The notes beneath the pieces were generated by a model. The model did not search any database. It was not told the origin of the DNA and saw nothing but the letters and a program-made list of their open reading frames with translations. Shown piece after piece: positions 47,981 to 59,707 of a stretch of DNA of 64,000 bases; the stretch's first letter is position 1, and each line of letters begins with the position of its first letter. The DNA is taken from assembly GCF_007833165.1 (NCBI RefSeq), contig NZ_VOBQ01000017.1, positions 62,001 through 126,000 on the forward strand, written 5' to 3'. The stretch comes from Caenimonas sedimenti (lineage in GTDB: Bacteria; Pseudomonadota; Gammaproteobacteria; Burkholderiales; Burkholderiaceae_C). The position numbers were made by a program, and so were the translations under genes.

Positions 47981-49018
47981 ATGACTGATCCCGAGAGCCC
48001 GGGCGGCCCCGCCGCGACGCCGGCGCCCGAGGCTGCACCTTCCGCCGCGACCGCCCCGAACCCGCCGCCTGTGGCCGCGGCGGCTGCTGTCGCGCCCGGC
48101 TGGGAGCGGCAGACGATGGAGAAGCTGCTGTTCGCGACGCTCGAAGAGCAGCGCACGGCGCGGCGCTGGCGCAGCTTCGTCCGTCTGTCCTGGCTGGCGT
48201 TCTTCGTCTTCCTGATCTGGGTGGTGGGTTTCAAGGGTTCGCCCAGCACCGACAAATCGACCGCGCACACCGCGGTGATCGAGATCAAGGGCGAGATCGG
48301 GCCGGAGGCGGAGGCCAGCGCCGAATTCATCGTGGCGGCCGCCAAGGCCGCTTTCGAGGACCAGGGCGCGCAGGCCATCGTGCTGCTGATCAACTCGCCG
48401 GGCGGCAGCCCGGTGCAGGCCGGCATCATCAACGACGAATTGCGCCGCCTGAAGGCCAAGCACAAGAAGCCGCTGTATGCCGTGGTCGAGGAGTCCTGCG
48501 CTTCCGCCGCGTACTACATCGCCGCCTCCGCGGACCGCATCTTCGTGGACAAGGCCAGCATCGTCGGCAGCATCGGCGTCCTGATGGAGGGCTTCGGTTT
48601 TGTCGGCCTCATGGACAAGCTGGGCGTCGAGCGCCGGCTGCTGACCGCGGGCGAGAACAAGGGCTTCCTCGACGCGTTCAGCCCGCAGACCGAGCGGCAC
48701 CGCGCCCATGCGCAGGGCATGCTGGACCAGATCCACAAGCAGTTCATCGACGTGGTCAAGGCCGGCCGCGGCAAGCGGCTGAAGGAAACGCCGGAGCTGT
48801 TCAGCGGCCTGTTCTGGACCGGCCAGCAGGCCGTGGACATGGGCCTGGCCGACCAGCTGGGCAACCTCGACTACGTCGCTCGCGAAGTGGTGAAGGCCGA
48901 GGAACTGGTGGACTACACCCGGCATGAGAACGTCGCCCAGAAACTGGCCAAGCGCTTCGGGGCGGCCATCGGCGAGGGTGCCGTGAAGGCGCTGCGCACG
49001 ATGCAGCCGATCCGCTAG
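47981..49018 (+). CDS. S49 family (SppA-type) signal peptide peptidase
   Basis: Membrane-anchored serine peptidase of 345 residues. A proline/alanine-rich cytoplasmic N-terminus, one membrane span at about residues 70-88 and a periplasmic S49 domain are seen. The nucleophile is probably Ser175 in CASAAYYIA, preceded by INSPGGSP and followed by SIVGSIGVLM; the general-base Lys lies further on near LTAGENKGFLD. It likely degrades cleaved signal peptides in the membrane. The start follows the Rieske stop directly. Confidence 0.92.
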   Translation: MTDPESPGGPAATPAPEAAPSAATAPNPPPVAAAAAVAPGWERQTMEKLLFATLEEQRTARRWRSFVRLSWLAFFVFLIWVVGFKGSPSTDKSTAHTAVIEIKGEIGPEAEASAEFIVAAAKAAFEDQGAQAIVLLINSPGGSPVQAGIINDELRRLKAKHKKPLYAVVEESCASAAYYIAASADRIFVDKASIVGSIGVLMEGFGFVGLMDKLGVERRLLTAGENKGFLDAFSPQTERHRAHAQGMLDQIHKQFIDVVKAGRGKRLKETPELFSGLFWTGQQAVDMGLADQLGNLDYVAREVVKAEELVDYTRHENVAQKLAKRFGAAIGEGAVKALRTMQPIR

Positions 49019-49032
49019 CGGCTGGCGAACGT

Positions 49033-49797
49033 CTAGCGGCCGATCCCGAAGACTGCCGGCGTGTCGTTGCCCACGGGGGCGGGCCGCTTCTTCCAGGCGG
49101 AGGCAGTGGCGCTCAGGCAACTCGCTGAGGGCAGTGTGAGACCCGAGCCGATCGCCAGCCGCGTCGCCGGCTGCAACGCCTGCAGCAGGGCCTGCCAGAC
49201 TGCCGAATTCCGGTAGGGGGTTTCGATGAACAGCTGCGCCTGACCGGTGGCGAGCGCGATCTTTTCGAGCTCGCGGAGGCGGCGCAAGCGGCCATCCGGG
49301 TCCTGCGGCAGGTAGCCGACGAAGGCGAAGTTCTGGCCGTTCAGGCCGCTGGCCGCCAGGGTGAGCAGCAGCGACACCGGCCCCACGAGCGGCACCACCG
49401 CCAGCCCCAGGTCGTGCGCGGCGCGCACCACGGAGCTGCCGGGGTCCGCGATGGCGGGCATGCCCGCTTCGCTGAGCAGGCCGACGTCGTGCCCATCCAG
49501 CGCCGGCTGCAGCAGCGGCCGCGCGTCGAACGCGTGGGGCGTGTGGTCACCCTTCTTGTGAACTTCCCGCGGCAATTCCACCAGCGCCTGCTGCTGCAGC
49601 GGTGCGGCCAGGGGATGCAGCTCGCCGATGCGTTTCAGGTACGCACGCGCGGTCTTCGCGTTCTCGCAGATCCAGTGCGTGAGGCCGGCGGCCGCCGCCA
49701 GCGTGCCGGCGGGCAGCACGTCCGCCAGCGGCACCTGCGCCGCGCAGCCGAAATCGAGCGGTCCCGGGACGAGCAGGAGGCGGCCGGGCGTCGTCAC
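49033..49797 (-). CDS. SAM-dependent tetrapyrrole-methylase family protein, RsmI-like
   Basis: Methyltransferase of 254 residues in the tetrapyrrole-methylase fold, close to the RsmI (16S rRNA C1402 2'-O-methyltransferase) group. The central block LLSEAGMPAIADPGSSVVRAAH and the following PLVGP(V)S segment are the family markers. It lacks the usual N-terminal GTLYVVATPIGNLGD form of true RsmI, so it is probably the second, shorter paralogue seen in this order; the target is uncertain. It overlaps maf by four bases on the same strand. Confidence 0.85.
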   Translation of the reverse strand: MTTPGRLLLVPGPLDFGCAAQVPLADVLPAGTLAAAAGLTHWICENAKTARAYLKRIGELHPLAAPLQQQALVELPREVHKKGDHTPHAFDARPLLQPALDGHDVGLLSEAGMPAIADPGSSVVRAAHDLGLAVVPLVGPVSLLLTLAASGLNGQNFAFVGYLPQDPDGRLRRLRELEKIALATGQAQLFIETPYRNSAVWQALLQALQPATRLAIGSGLTLPSASCLSATASAWKKRPAPVGNDTPAVFGIGR

Positions 49798-50405
49798 AGC
49801 AGCGGGACGCCGGCGGCCCGCAACATGCGGCAGGTGCGGATCAGGGGCAGGCCGACCAGCGCCGTCGGGTCATCGCTTTCGATCGCGTCCAGCAAGGCGA
49901 TGCCCAGCCCCTCGCTCTTCGCGCTGCCCGCGCAGTCGTAGGGCTGCTCGCGGCGCAGGTAGCTCTCGATCTCCGCATCCGACAGGTCGCGGAAGCGGAC
50001 GCGCACCACGGCGACGTCCTGCTGCTGGAAGCCGGTCTCGCGGCAGACCACGCTGAGCGCCGTGTGGAAGAGCACGCTGCGTCCGCGCATGCGGCTGAGC
50101 TGCGCCACGGCATTCGCATGGTCGCCAGGCTTGCCGAGGGCCTCGCCGTCCAGGTCCGCCACCTGGTCCGAGCCGATCACGACGGCGCCCGGGAAACGCT
50201 CCGCGACCGCCTGGGCCTTGGCCAGACCGAGGCGGCTGGCCAAGGCGGCGGGGCCTTCGCCCGGCAGCGCGGCCTCGTCGACCTCGGGGGCAGCCACTTG
50301 GAAGGCGATGCCCAGCCGGCCCAGCAGTTCGCGGCGGTAGCGCGAAGTCGATCCCAGCACGACAGCGCGCGCAGGCGTTGGACCGGGGGAAGAACCCTTC
50401 TTCAT
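49794..50405 (-). CDS. Maf-like nucleotide pyrophosphatase, YceF type
   Basis: Maf/Ham1-fold nucleoside triphosphate pyrophosphatase of 203 residues. LGSTSRYRRELLGRLG at the start, EVDE, and VVIGSDQVADL are the signature segments. The YceF subgroup acts on m7GTP and related modified nucleotides, probably as a house-cleaning enzyme. Its start codon is divergent from, and nearly overlaps, the longest form of YceD. It overlaps the downstream methyltransferase by four bases. Confidence 0.92.
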   Translation of the reverse strand: MKKGSSPGPTPARAVVLGSTSRYRRELLGRLGIAFQVAAPEVDEAALPGEGPAALASRLGLAKAQAVAERFPGAVVIGSDQVADLDGEALGKPGDHANAVAQLSRMRGRSVLFHTALSVVCRETGFQQQDVAVVRVRFRDLSDAEIESYLRREQPYDCAGSAKSEGLGIALLDAIESDDPTALVGLPLIRTCRMLRAAGVPLL

Positions 50406-50430
50406 GGCTCGATTCTCTTACACTGCCTGC

Positions 50431-50976
50431 ATGCCCAAGGAGTTCGATCCGCGCCGCCTCGATGTGCGCCGCTTTGCCGAGGAGGCCGGCACCCTGGCCG
50501 GCGTGACGCCTGCGCTCTCGTTCCCCCGGCTGGCTTCCGAACTCGAGACGGTGAGCGCCTCCAATGAGGTGCGCTGGACGGCGACCGGCGAGCTGCGCAA
50601 TCCCGAGCACGTGCATCCTGAGATGTGGCTCTACCTGGAGGCGGAGGCCACCTTCGCCTTGACCTGCCAGCGCTGCCTGCAGCCGGTCGACGTGGAGGTG
50701 ATGCTGGAACGCCCGTTCCGCTTCGTGGCGGACGAAGCCACCGCTGCCGCCGAAGACGACGAGGCCGAGGAGGAGGTCCTGGCTCTCAGCCGCGAATTCG
50801 ACCTGCTGGAACTGGTCGAGGACGAGTTGATCATGGATCTGCCCGTGGCTCCCATGCACGAGACCTGTCCGGTGCCCGTCAGAATGTCCAGCGCGGACCC
50901 GGCCTACCATCTGGCCGAAGCCGAACGCCAGCACCCCTTCGCGGTGCTGGGCAAGCTGAAGGCCGGCAAGTCCTGA
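50431..50976 (+). CDS. yceD: YceD family protein (DUF177), rRNA-related
   Basis: Conserved 181-residue protein that precedes rpmF in most proteobacteria and is linked to 23S rRNA accumulation. The marker TCQRCLQPV (about residues 78-86) and the acidic stretch EAEEEVLALS are present. ATG 50431 (MPKEFDPRRLD) is preferred; the in-frame ATG at 50404 overlaps the maf start codon. It heads the ribosome/fatty-acid gene cluster. Confidence 0.92.
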   Translation: MPKEFDPRRLDVRRFAEEAGTLAGVTPALSFPRLASELETVSASNEVRWTATGELRNPEHVHPEMWLYLEAEATFALTCQRCLQPVDVEVMLERPFRFVADEATAAAEDDEAEEEVLALSREFDLLELVEDELIMDLPVAPMHETCPVPVRMSSADPAYHLAEAERQHPFAVLGKLKAGKS

Positions 50977-50984
50977 CAATGGGC

Positions 50985-50990
50985 TATAAT
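50985..50990 (+). promoter_or_regulatory. Candidate -10 box before rpmF
   Basis: A perfect TATAAT lies 9 bp after the yceD stop and 140 bp upstream of rpmF. No good -35 box is at the right distance, so the promoter is tentative. The gap between yceD and rpmF shows nothing else convincing apart from GC-rich inverted repeats. Confidence 0.4.
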
Positions 50991-51129
50991 CGCGGGCTTC
51001 GCGCCGGTTGCGCCCTGGCTTTCCCAGCCAAGTGCCCGCAGACCCCCTGGCCGTTCGTCGAACCCAGGATTGTCCAACCCAACCAAGTGCTGCGGCCCGC
51101 GAGCCGCCGCCTGAAATCAGGAGCCCCTC

Positions 51130-51312
51130 ATGGCTGTCCAGCAGAACAAGAAGTCGCCCTCCAAGCGTGGCATGCACCGTTCGCACAACGCGTTGAACGT
51201 CCCGGGCATCGCCGTCGAGCCGACCACGGGCGAAACCCACCTGCGCCACCACATCAGCCCGACGGGCTTCTATCGTGGCCGCAAGGTGCTGAAGACCAAA
51301 AACGACGCTTGA
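51130..51312 (+). CDS. rpmF: 50S ribosomal protein L32
   Basis: Ribosomal protein of 60 residues with the standard N-terminus [20 protein letters not shown]. It lacks the four Zn-binding cysteines found in some L32 proteins, so it is the zinc-independent form. CAGGAG precedes ATG 51130. The gene lies in the conserved yceD-rpmF-plsX order. Confidence 0.97.
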   Translation: MAVQQNKKSPSKRGMHRSHNALNVPGIAVEPTTGETHLRHHISPTGFYRGRKVLKTKNDA

Positions 51313-51315
51313 CCA

Positions 51316-51408
51316 CGCGCCGCTTGGCGCGACGCCTGGCGTCAAGCCTCGCGTCCAACCCCGGCCCCAGGCCCGGCTGCTGGCACTCCGCAGTCCGGGC
51401 CTTTGTCT
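51316..51408 (+). terminator. Three hairpins between rpmF and plsX, the last a terminator
   Basis: Directly after the rpmF stop lie CGCGCC-GCTT-GGCGCG (51316-51331), GACGCC-T-GGCGTC (51331-51343) and a longer stem GGCCCGGCTGC/GCAG-T-CCGGGCC (51370-51401) followed by TTTGTCTT. The third has the form of an intrinsic terminator and would reduce read-through from rpmF into plsX. Confidence 0.6.
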
Positions 51409-51448
51409 TGATGGGCCTGAATCAATCTTTGCAACTACAGTTGAAGCC

Positions 51449-52504
51449 ATGACGACCACTTTGGCTGTCGATTGCATGGGCGGCGACCACGGCCCCCGGG
51501 TCACCCTCGTGGCTTGCCGTCAGTTCCTGGACCGCCATCCCGAAGCCCGCTTGCTGCTGGTGGGCGCGCCCGAGCAGCTGGCGGGCCTGCAGCATCCCCG
51601 AGCCCGCATCGTTGCCGCCACCGAAGTGGTGGCCATGGACGATGCCGTGGAGGTCGCGTTGCGCAAGAAGAAGGATTCTTCGATGCGCATCGCGATCCAG
51701 CAGGTGAAGCAGGGCGATGCCCAGGCGGCCGTCTCGGCCGGCAACACCGGCGCCCTGATGGCGCTGGCGCGCTACCTGTTGAAGACGCTGGACGGCATCG
51801 ATCGTCCCGCCATTGCCTCACCACTGCCGAATGCCAAGGGCGGCGCTACCACCGTGCTTGACCTCGGAGCCAATGTGGACTGCACGGAGCAGCACTTGCT
51901 CCAGTTCGCCGTGATGGGCTCCGCGCTGGTCTCCGCCCTCACGGGCAATCCGACGCCTTCGGTGGGGCTCCTCAACATTGGCGAGGAAGTGATCAAAGGC
52001 AGCGAAGTCATCAAGAAAGCGGGCGAATTGCTGCGATCGGCCGGCAATGCCGGCGATCTCAATTTCTTTGGCAACGTCGAGGGCAACGACATTTTCAAGG
52101 GAACGGCGGACATCGTCGTGTGTGACGGTTTTGTCGGCAACGTGGCGCTCAAGACCAGCGAAGGCCTGGCTTCGATGATCGGTGGTTTCCTGCGAGAAGA
52201 GTTTTCTCGCAATCCGCTGACGAAACTCGCCGCGATCGTGGCCTATCCGATCCTAACTGCCTTTAAAAAGCGTGTCGATTACCGCCGGTACAACGGCGCC
52301 GCACTGTTGGGTCTGCGCGGGCTGGTCTTCAAGAGCCACGGTTCGGCCGACGAGTTCGCCTTCGAGCAGGCTTTGAACCGGGCGTATGATGCGGCGCGAA
52401 ACAACCTGCTGGACCGTGTCGAGGCGCGCATCGCGCACGCCCGTCCGCTGCTGGTGGGCCCCACGGCCGACCCGCAGCCGCTGGAAGCAGCACACATCGA
52501 ATGA
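51449..52504 (+). CDS. plsX: Phosphate acyltransferase PlsX
   Basis: Converts acyl-ACP to acyl-phosphate, the first step of phospholipid synthesis by the PlsX/PlsY route; 351 residues. The start [15 protein letters not shown] and the block [13 protein letters not shown] are family signatures. The stop overlaps the fabH start by four bases (ATGA). Base composition drops slightly in its second half (about 51.9-52.3 kb), with more AT-ending codons than its neighbours. Confidence 0.97.
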   Translation: MTTTLAVDCMGGDHGPRVTLVACRQFLDRHPEARLLLVGAPEQLAGLQHPRARIVAATEVVAMDDAVEVALRKKKDSSMRIAIQQVKQGDAQAAVSAGNTGALMALARYLLKTLDGIDRPAIASPLPNAKGGATTVLDLGANVDCTEQHLLQFAVMGSALVSALTGNPTPSVGLLNIGEEVIKGSEVIKKAGELLRSAGNAGDLNFFGNVEGNDIFKGTADIVVCDGFVGNVALKTSEGLASMIGGFLREEFSRNPLTKLAAIVAYPILTAFKKRVDYRRYNGAALLGLRGLVFKSHGSADEFAFEQALNRAYDAARNNLLDRVEARIAHARPLLVGPTADPQPLEAAHIE

Positions 52505-53478
52505 GCAGATATTCCCGCATCACCGGCACCGGCAGCTACCTGCCGCCGCGCCGCGTGACCAACGCCGACCTCGCCGCCGAACTGGCGGCCAACGGCATCG
52601 AAACGTCCGATCAGTGGATCATCGAGCGCACCGGCATCCGGGCGCGCCATTTCGCCGCGCCCGAAGTGACCAGCAGCGACCTTGGCGTGCAAGCCGCGCG
52701 CCATGCGCTGGAAGCCGCGGGGCGCAAGGCGTCCGACATCGACCTGATCGTGGTGGCGACTTCGACCCCCGACATGGTGTTCCCCTCGGCGGCTTGCATC
52801 CTGCAGAACAAGCTGGGCATCGCCGGCTGCGCGGCTTTCGATGTGCAGGCGGTCTGCAGCGGCTTCGTCTATGCCCTGACCGTGGCGGACGCCATGATCC
52901 GCACCGGCTCGGCCAGCAAGGCCCTGGTGATCGGGGCCGAAGTCTTCTCGCGCATCCTGGACTTCAAGGACCGCACGACCTGCGTGCTGTTCGGCGACGG
53001 CGCCGGCGCGGTCGTGCTGGAAGCTTCGGAGACGCCGGGCATCCTGGCGAGTGACCTGCACGCCGACGGCAAGCATGTCGGCATCCTGTGCGTGCCCGGC
53101 CATGTCTCGGGCGGGCAGGTGCTGGGCGACCCGCTGCTCAAGATGGATGGCCAGGCCGTGTTCAAGCTGGCCGTGGGCGTGCTGGAACAGGCCGCGCGCA
53201 CCACGCTCGCGAAGGCCGGCCGCACCGAAGCCGACATCGACTGGCTGATCCCGCACCAGGCCAACATCCGCATCATGCAGGGCACGGCGAAGAAGCTGAA
53301 GCTGCCGCTGGACAAGCTGGTGGTCACGGTCGACGAACACGGGAACACCTCCGCCGCCTCGATCCCGCTGGCGCTCGACGTCGCCGTGCGGTCCGGCAAG
53401 GTCAAGCAGGGTGACACCCTCATGCTGGAAGGTGTCGGCGGCGGCTTCACCTGGGGCGCGGTGCTGCTCGACTTCTAG
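52501..53478 (+). CDS. fabH: Beta-ketoacyl-ACP synthase III
   Basis: Starts fatty-acid synthesis by condensing acetyl-CoA with malonyl-ACP; 325 residues. Catalytic triad positions are visible: Cys119 in AVCSGF, the His of PHQANIRI and the Asn of HGNTSAAS. Coupled to plsX by a 4-bp overlap. Confidence 0.97.
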   Translation: MSRYSRITGTGSYLPPRRVTNADLAAELAANGIETSDQWIIERTGIRARHFAAPEVTSSDLGVQAARHALEAAGRKASDIDLIVVATSTPDMVFPSAACILQNKLGIAGCAAFDVQAVCSGFVYALTVADAMIRTGSASKALVIGAEVFSRILDFKDRTTCVLFGDGAGAVVLEASETPGILASDLHADGKHVGILCVPGHVSGGQVLGDPLLKMDGQAVFKLAVGVLEQAARTTLAKAGRTEADIDWLIPHQANIRIMQGTAKKLKLPLDKLVVTVDEHGNTSAASIPLALDVAVRSGKVKQGDTLMLEGVGGGFTWGAVLLDF

Positions 53479-53516
53479 GCCGTCCGGCCGCCCGTCAAAT
53501 CATCGAGACGTCCCGC

Positions 53517-55536
<2,020 letters not shown>

Positions 55537-55543
55537 CCCCGAG

Positions 55544-56788
55544 ATGACCCGCCGCCGCGTCGTCGTGACCGGCCTGGGCTGCGTCAGCCCCGTGGGGACC
55601 ACGGTGGGTGAATCCTGGGCCAACCTTCTCGCCGGGCAATCCGGCATCGCCACGATCACCGCCTTCGACGCGAGCAATTTCGCCTGCAAGTTCGCCGGCG
55701 AGGTGAAGGGCTTCGAAATCGGGAAGTACATCGCCGAGAAGGAGGCCCGGCACATGGACCGGTTCATCCACTTCGGGCTGGCGGCTGCCTGCCAGGCGGT
55801 GGAAGATTCCGGCTTGCCGCAAGGCGACGCGCTGGACGAGGAATTCGCCGTTCGCATCGGCGTCAACATCGGCTCGGGCATCGGCGGCCTGCCGCTGATC
55901 GAAGACACGCACGCCGAACTCGTGAACCGTGGCCCGCGGCGGATCTCGCCCTTCTTCGTGCCGGCCTCGATCATCAACATGATCTCCGGGCACGTTTCCA
56001 TCAAGTATGGCTTCAAGGGCCCGAACATCGCCGTGGTGACGGCCTGCACCACCGGCCTGCACGCCATTGGCCTGGCCGCGCGCATGATCGAGAGCGGCGA
56101 TGCCGACGTCATGGTCGCGGGTGGCGCCGAATCGACCGTCTCCCCGCTGGGCATCGGCGGTTTCGCGGCGGCGCGTGCCCTGTCGACCCGCAACGACAGC
56201 CCCGAGACCGCTTCGCGTCCGTGGGACAAGGACCGCGACGGCTTCGTGCTCGGCGAAGGCGCGGGTGTCGTGGTGCTCGAGGAGTACGAGGCCGCCAAGG
56301 CCCGCGGCGCGAAGATCTACGCGGAAGTCGCCGGGTTCGGCCTGAGCGCCGACGCCTTCCACATGACGGCGCCCAACGTCGACGGCCCCCGCCGTTCCAT
56401 GGTGGCCGCGTTGCGCAACGCGGGCGTGAACGCCGACCAGATCGACTACGTGAACGCGCACGGCACTTCCACGCCGCTGGGCGACATCAACGAGACCAAT
56501 GCGATCAAGCTGGCGCTCGGGGACCACGCGAAGAAGACCGTGGTCAATTCCACCAAGTCGATGACGGGGCACCTGCTCGGCGGCGCGGGCGGGATCGAGT
56601 CGGTGTTCACGGTGCTGGCGCTGCACCACCAGAAAAGCCCGCCGACCATCAACATCTTCAACCAGGATCCCGAGTGCGACCTGGATTACTGCGCCAACAC
56701 GGCCCGTGACCTGAAGATTGGCTTCGCCCTGAAGAACAACTTCGGCTTCGGCGGCACCAACGGCACGCTGGTCTTCAAGCGCGTCTGA
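55544..56788 (+). CDS. fabF: Beta-ketoacyl-ACP synthase II
   Basis: Elongating condensing enzyme, 414 residues. The nucleophile is Cys168 in TACTTG, and the two catalytic His motifs appear as [11 protein letters not shown] and TGHLLGGAG. It starts 7 bp after acpP, as in most proteobacteria. Confidence 0.97.
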   Translation: MTRRRVVVTGLGCVSPVGTTVGESWANLLAGQSGIATITAFDASNFACKFAGEVKGFEIGKYIAEKEARHMDRFIHFGLAAACQAVEDSGLPQGDALDEEFAVRIGVNIGSGIGGLPLIEDTHAELVNRGPRRISPFFVPASIINMISGHVSIKYGFKGPNIAVVTACTTGLHAIGLAARMIESGDADVMVAGGAESTVSPLGIGGFAAARALSTRNDSPETASRPWDKDRDGFVLGEGAGVVVLEEYEAAKARGAKIYAEVAGFGLSADAFHMTAPNVDGPRRSMVAALRNAGVNADQIDYVNAHGTSTPLGDINETNAIKLALGDHAKKTVVNSTKSMTGHLLGGAGGIESVFTVLALHHQKSPPTINIFNQDPECDLDYCANTARDLKIGFALKNNFGFGGTNGTLVFKRV

Positions 56789-56796
56789 ACCGCGGA

Positions 56797-57273
56797 ATGC
56801 ACGCCGCCCCATCGGTCCGGTACCCGGTGGCGCGCAGCCGTGCGGCGGGACTTTTCCTGGCCGCTGCCTGGGGCGCCGGCGTGCTGGTGACACTCTGGTG
56901 GACCTGGCAGGCGAGTGCGCCGGGTTGGCGCCAGGGTGCCGCCGCCTTGCTGGTCTTGGCAGCGGGCGGGTTCGGCGCGTCGGCCTGGCTGCGCTCCACG
57001 CACGGAACCCTTGCCTGGGACGGCGCGCACTGGAGCCTGGAGCGGGCGGGCGGGAGCCCCGACCCGGGCCGCATCGAACCCGGCGCCGACCTGCAATGGC
57101 TCCTGCTCGCGCGTTGGCGACCGGAAACGGGTGGCGCGGCCTGGTTGTGGCTGGAGCACCGGCAGGCTCCGCATGCCTGGGACGCGCTGCGCCGTGCGGT
57201 ATATTCGCGCGCCAGGACCGAGGCGCCGCCAGGGGTGCAATCCGAAAGTCAGCCGCCAGTGTCCTCACCATGA
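56797..57273 (+). CDS. Small membrane protein between fabF and rpoE
   Basis: 158-residue protein with two hydrophobic segments near the N-terminus (about residues 17-37 and 46-64) and a soluble C-terminal part. The layout is like the YgfX/CptA group, but the likeness is weak and I do not assign the function. It overlaps rpoE by four bases (ATGA), so its translation is linked to the sigma-factor operon. Confidence 0.75.
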   Translation: MHAAPSVRYPVARSRAAGLFLAAAWGAGVLVTLWWTWQASAPGWRQGAAALLVLAAGGFGASAWLRSTHGTLAWDGAHWSLERAGGSPDPGRIEPGADLQWLLLARWRPETGGAAWLWLEHRQAPHAWDALRRAVYSRARTEAPPGVQSESQPPVSSP

Positions 57274-57908
57274 CAACGCCACCCCCAGCCGCCCCTGCGC
57301 CATCGCCCGGCGACTCCGACCTCGTGCTGGTCGAGCGCACGGTGGCCGGCGACCAGAAGGCGTTCGAGCTGCTGGTGATCAAGTACCAGAAGCGGATCGA
57401 GCGCCTGATCGGCCGGATGGTCCGTGATTCCGACCTGGTGGAAGACATCGCCCAGGAGACCTTCATCCGCGCCTACCGGGCGCTCGCCCAGTTCCGCGGC
57501 GAGGCCCAGTTCTATACCTGGCTGTACCGGATTGCCGTCAACACAGCCAAAAAGGCCCTCGTCGACCTCAAGCGGGATCCGGTGGTTTCCGAGAGTTCCC
57601 TCAAAGGCGGTGATGATGATGACGAAACTTCCGGCGTGGAGAACGAACTAACCTCCGCGGAAACACCCGAAACGGTGCTCGCCGCCAAGGAAATCGCCGC
57701 CACGGTCAACTCGGCCATGGAAGCCCTGCCCGATGAACTGCGCCAGGCGGTGACCCTGCGCGAGATCGAGGGCCTGAGCTACGAAGAGATTGCGGAAGTG
57801 ATGAATTGCCCGATCGGCACGGTGCGCTCACGGATCTTCCGGGCGCGGGAGGCCATCTCGGCCAAGGTGAAGCCCATGCTGGAGAACCAGTCGGGCAAGC
57901 GCTGGTAG
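57270..57908 (+). CDS. rpoE: RNA polymerase sigma factor RpoE (ECF, sigma-E)
   Basis: Envelope-stress sigma factor of 212 residues. Region 2 (YQKRIERLIGRMVRDSDLVEDIAQETFIRAYR) and region 4 (LPDELRQAVTLREIEGLSYEEIAEVM, PIGTVRSRIFRAR) are intact, with an acidic linker holding GDDDDE. The downstream rseA, rseB and mucD genes complete the regulatory circuit: RseA holds it at the membrane and stress-driven proteolysis releases it. Confidence 0.97.
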   Translation: MTTPPPAAPAPSPGDSDLVLVERTVAGDQKAFELLVIKYQKRIERLIGRMVRDSDLVEDIAQETFIRAYRALAQFRGEAQFYTWLYRIAVNTAKKALVDLKRDPVVSESSLKGGDDDDETSGVENELTSAETPETVLAAKEIAATVNSAMEALPDELRQAVTLREIEGLSYEEIAEVMNCPIGTVRSRIFRAREAISAKVKPMLENQSGKRW

Positions 57909-57936
57909 ATAGTAGTAGAGCGGCGAAGGTGATGTG

Positions 57937-58533
57937 ATGGAAAAGATGGACAACCACGAACTGATTTCAGCCCTGGCGGACGGACAACTGCGCGGCGGAG
58001 AGCTGGCGCGCGCCGTGGCGCTCGTGGCGGCGGACCGCTCCGGCCGCAGCACCTGGCAGGCCTACCAGACGGTCGGCGAAGTGTTGCGCTCGGGCCAGGC
58101 TGCGGCGGGAACGGACACCGAGGCTTTCCTGGCGCGCCTGCAAATGAAGCTGCAGGCCGAAGCCCTGCCGGCCGCGGCGGCCGCCGCCGAGCCCGCGCTG
58201 GCAGTTGTGGCGCGGCCGCAGCCGCCCGCGAACGATTGGCTCTGGAAGATGGTGGCCGGCGTCGCGTCGGTCGCCGCCGTTGCGGCCATCGGCTGGAACA
58301 TGGCGGCTCCCGCGCTCGCGCCTGCCACCCAGCCGCAGCTCGCGGCGGCCCCGGCTCCCGCTGCGGCCACGGCCGCCATCGCGCCGGAGGCCGGCGTGCA
58401 GCAGGCCGCAATGATCCGCGACCCGCGCCTCGACCAGTTGCTGGCCGCCCACCGCCAGCTGGGTGGTGCGACCGCCTGGCAATCGACTTCCGGGTTCCTG
58501 CGCAACGCGACGTTCGAAGGGCCGGTCCGCTAG
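57937..58533 (+). CDS. rseA: Sigma-E factor negative regulatory protein RseA-like
   Basis: Single-span anti-sigma factor of 198 residues. The N-terminal domain (NHELISALADGQLRGGE through WQAYQTVGEVLRS) binds the sigma factor; one membrane segment lies at about residues 100-120 (LWKMVAGVASVAAVAAIGW); the periplasmic tail is alanine/proline-rich. ATG 57937 follows AAGG; GTG 57934 is also possible. Confidence 0.93.
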   Translation: MEKMDNHELISALADGQLRGGELARAVALVAADRSGRSTWQAYQTVGEVLRSGQAAAGTDTEAFLARLQMKLQAEALPAAAAAAEPALAVVARPQPPANDWLWKMVAGVASVAAVAAIGWNMAAPALAPATQPQLAAAPAPAAATAAIAPEAGVQQAAMIRDPRLDQLLAAHRQLGGATAWQSTSGFLRNATFEGPVR

Positions 58534-58542
58534 GGCCCGAGC

Positions 58543-59595
58543 ATGCCGCACGCAGCCCCTGGACGGACGCTGACCCACTGCCTGCGCGCCTTGCTTGGCG
58601 CCTGGGCGGCCACCGCCGTCGGCCTGGCCGCGGCGCAAGCCGTGATGGGCCCCACGGGCGCGCCCACGCGTTCGGTCGAAAAGGAGATCCGGGCCGACAA
58701 CAAGCCGGAACGCTCGGTGCGTGAATGGCTGGTCCGCATGCATGAAGCCTCGCGGCTGCGCAGCTATGCGGGCACATTCGTCGTCTCGTCGAATTTCGGC
58801 GGGATGTCCAGCTCCCGCATCTGGCACGCCTGCGATGGCCAGCAGCAGATGGAGCGGGTCGAGTCGCTCACCGGTGCACCCCGGTCCACGTTCCGCCGCA
58901 ACAACGAGGTGCTGACCTTCCTGCCGGAAAGCCGGACGGTGCTCACCGACCGGCGCGAATCCTTGGGGCTGTTCCCGGACCTGCTGAAATCCGATGAAAC
59001 GGCGATCGCCGAGTTCTACTCGGCGCGCCGTACCGGCGGCGACCGCGTCGCCGGTTTCGAGGCGGACGTCGTGCAGCTGGCCCCGAAGGACAACCTGCGT
59101 TTCGGCTACCGCATCTGGAGCGAACGCAAGACCGGCCTGGTGGTGAAACTGCAGACGCTCGACCGCGAGGGCAACGTCCTCGAGCAGGCGGCCTTTTCCG
59201 AGCTGCAGCTCGACGTGCCGGTGCGCATGGACAAGCTGGCCCAGATGATGAACGTGCCCGAAGGCTGGCGCGTCGAGAAGTCGGATGCCGTCAAGACCAC
59301 GCCGGCGGCGGAAGGCTGGGCGATGAAGTCGGCGGTGGCGGGCTTCAAGCCGATGAGCTGCTACAAGCGCCCGGCCCAGGGCGTGCTGCAATGGATCTTC
59401 TCGGACGGGCTGGCGTCGGTTTCGCTCTTCGTGGAAACCTACGACCCGAAGCGCCATTTCCACGAAAGCGTGGCCGCCAGCGGCGCCACGCACACGCTCA
59501 CCCGGCGCATGCAGGAGTGGTGGCTGACGGCGGTGGGCGAGGTGCCGCCCGCGACCTTGAAGGCGTTCTCCCTCAGTCTTGAGCGGCGCAAATAA
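58543..59595 (+). CDS. rseB: Sigma-E regulatory protein RseB/MucB
   Basis: Periplasmic protein of 350 residues that shields RseA from cleavage and senses mislocalised lipoproteins or lipopolysaccharide. A signal peptide (about 30 residues, ending AAAQA) is followed by the MucB/RseB N-domain (YAGTFVVSSNFGGMSSSRIWH) and C-domain. It starts 9 bp after rseA. Confidence 0.94.
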   Translation: MPHAAPGRTLTHCLRALLGAWAATAVGLAAAQAVMGPTGAPTRSVEKEIRADNKPERSVREWLVRMHEASRLRSYAGTFVVSSNFGGMSSSRIWHACDGQQQMERVESLTGAPRSTFRRNNEVLTFLPESRTVLTDRRESLGLFPDLLKSDETAIAEFYSARRTGGDRVAGFEADVVQLAPKDNLRFGYRIWSERKTGLVVKLQTLDREGNVLEQAAFSELQLDVPVRMDKLAQMMNVPEGWRVEKSDAVKTTPAAEGWAMKSAVAGFKPMSCYKRPAQGVLQWIFSDGLASVSLFVETYDPKRHFHESVAASGATHTLTRRMQEWWLTAVGEVPPATLKAFSLSLERRK

Positions 59596-59645
59596 GTCCC
59601 CAACTGAAGGGGTGGTCCCGGATCGACGGGTGGTCGGCTGACGCT

Positions 59646-59672
59646 GAACCAATTCGCCGCGCCGTATTCTCA
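59646..59672 (+). promoter_or_regulatory. Candidate sigma-E promoter of mucD
   Basis: GAACCA and TCTCA are 16 bp apart, close to the sigma-E consensus GAACTT-N16-TCTGA, and end 36 bp before the mucD start codon. This would place mucD under direct sigma-E control in addition to read-through from rpoE-rseA-rseB. Confidence 0.5.
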
Positions 59673-59707
59673 GCTATATCCCTTTAGAGCTTCTGGAGAG
59701 CCTGCAC

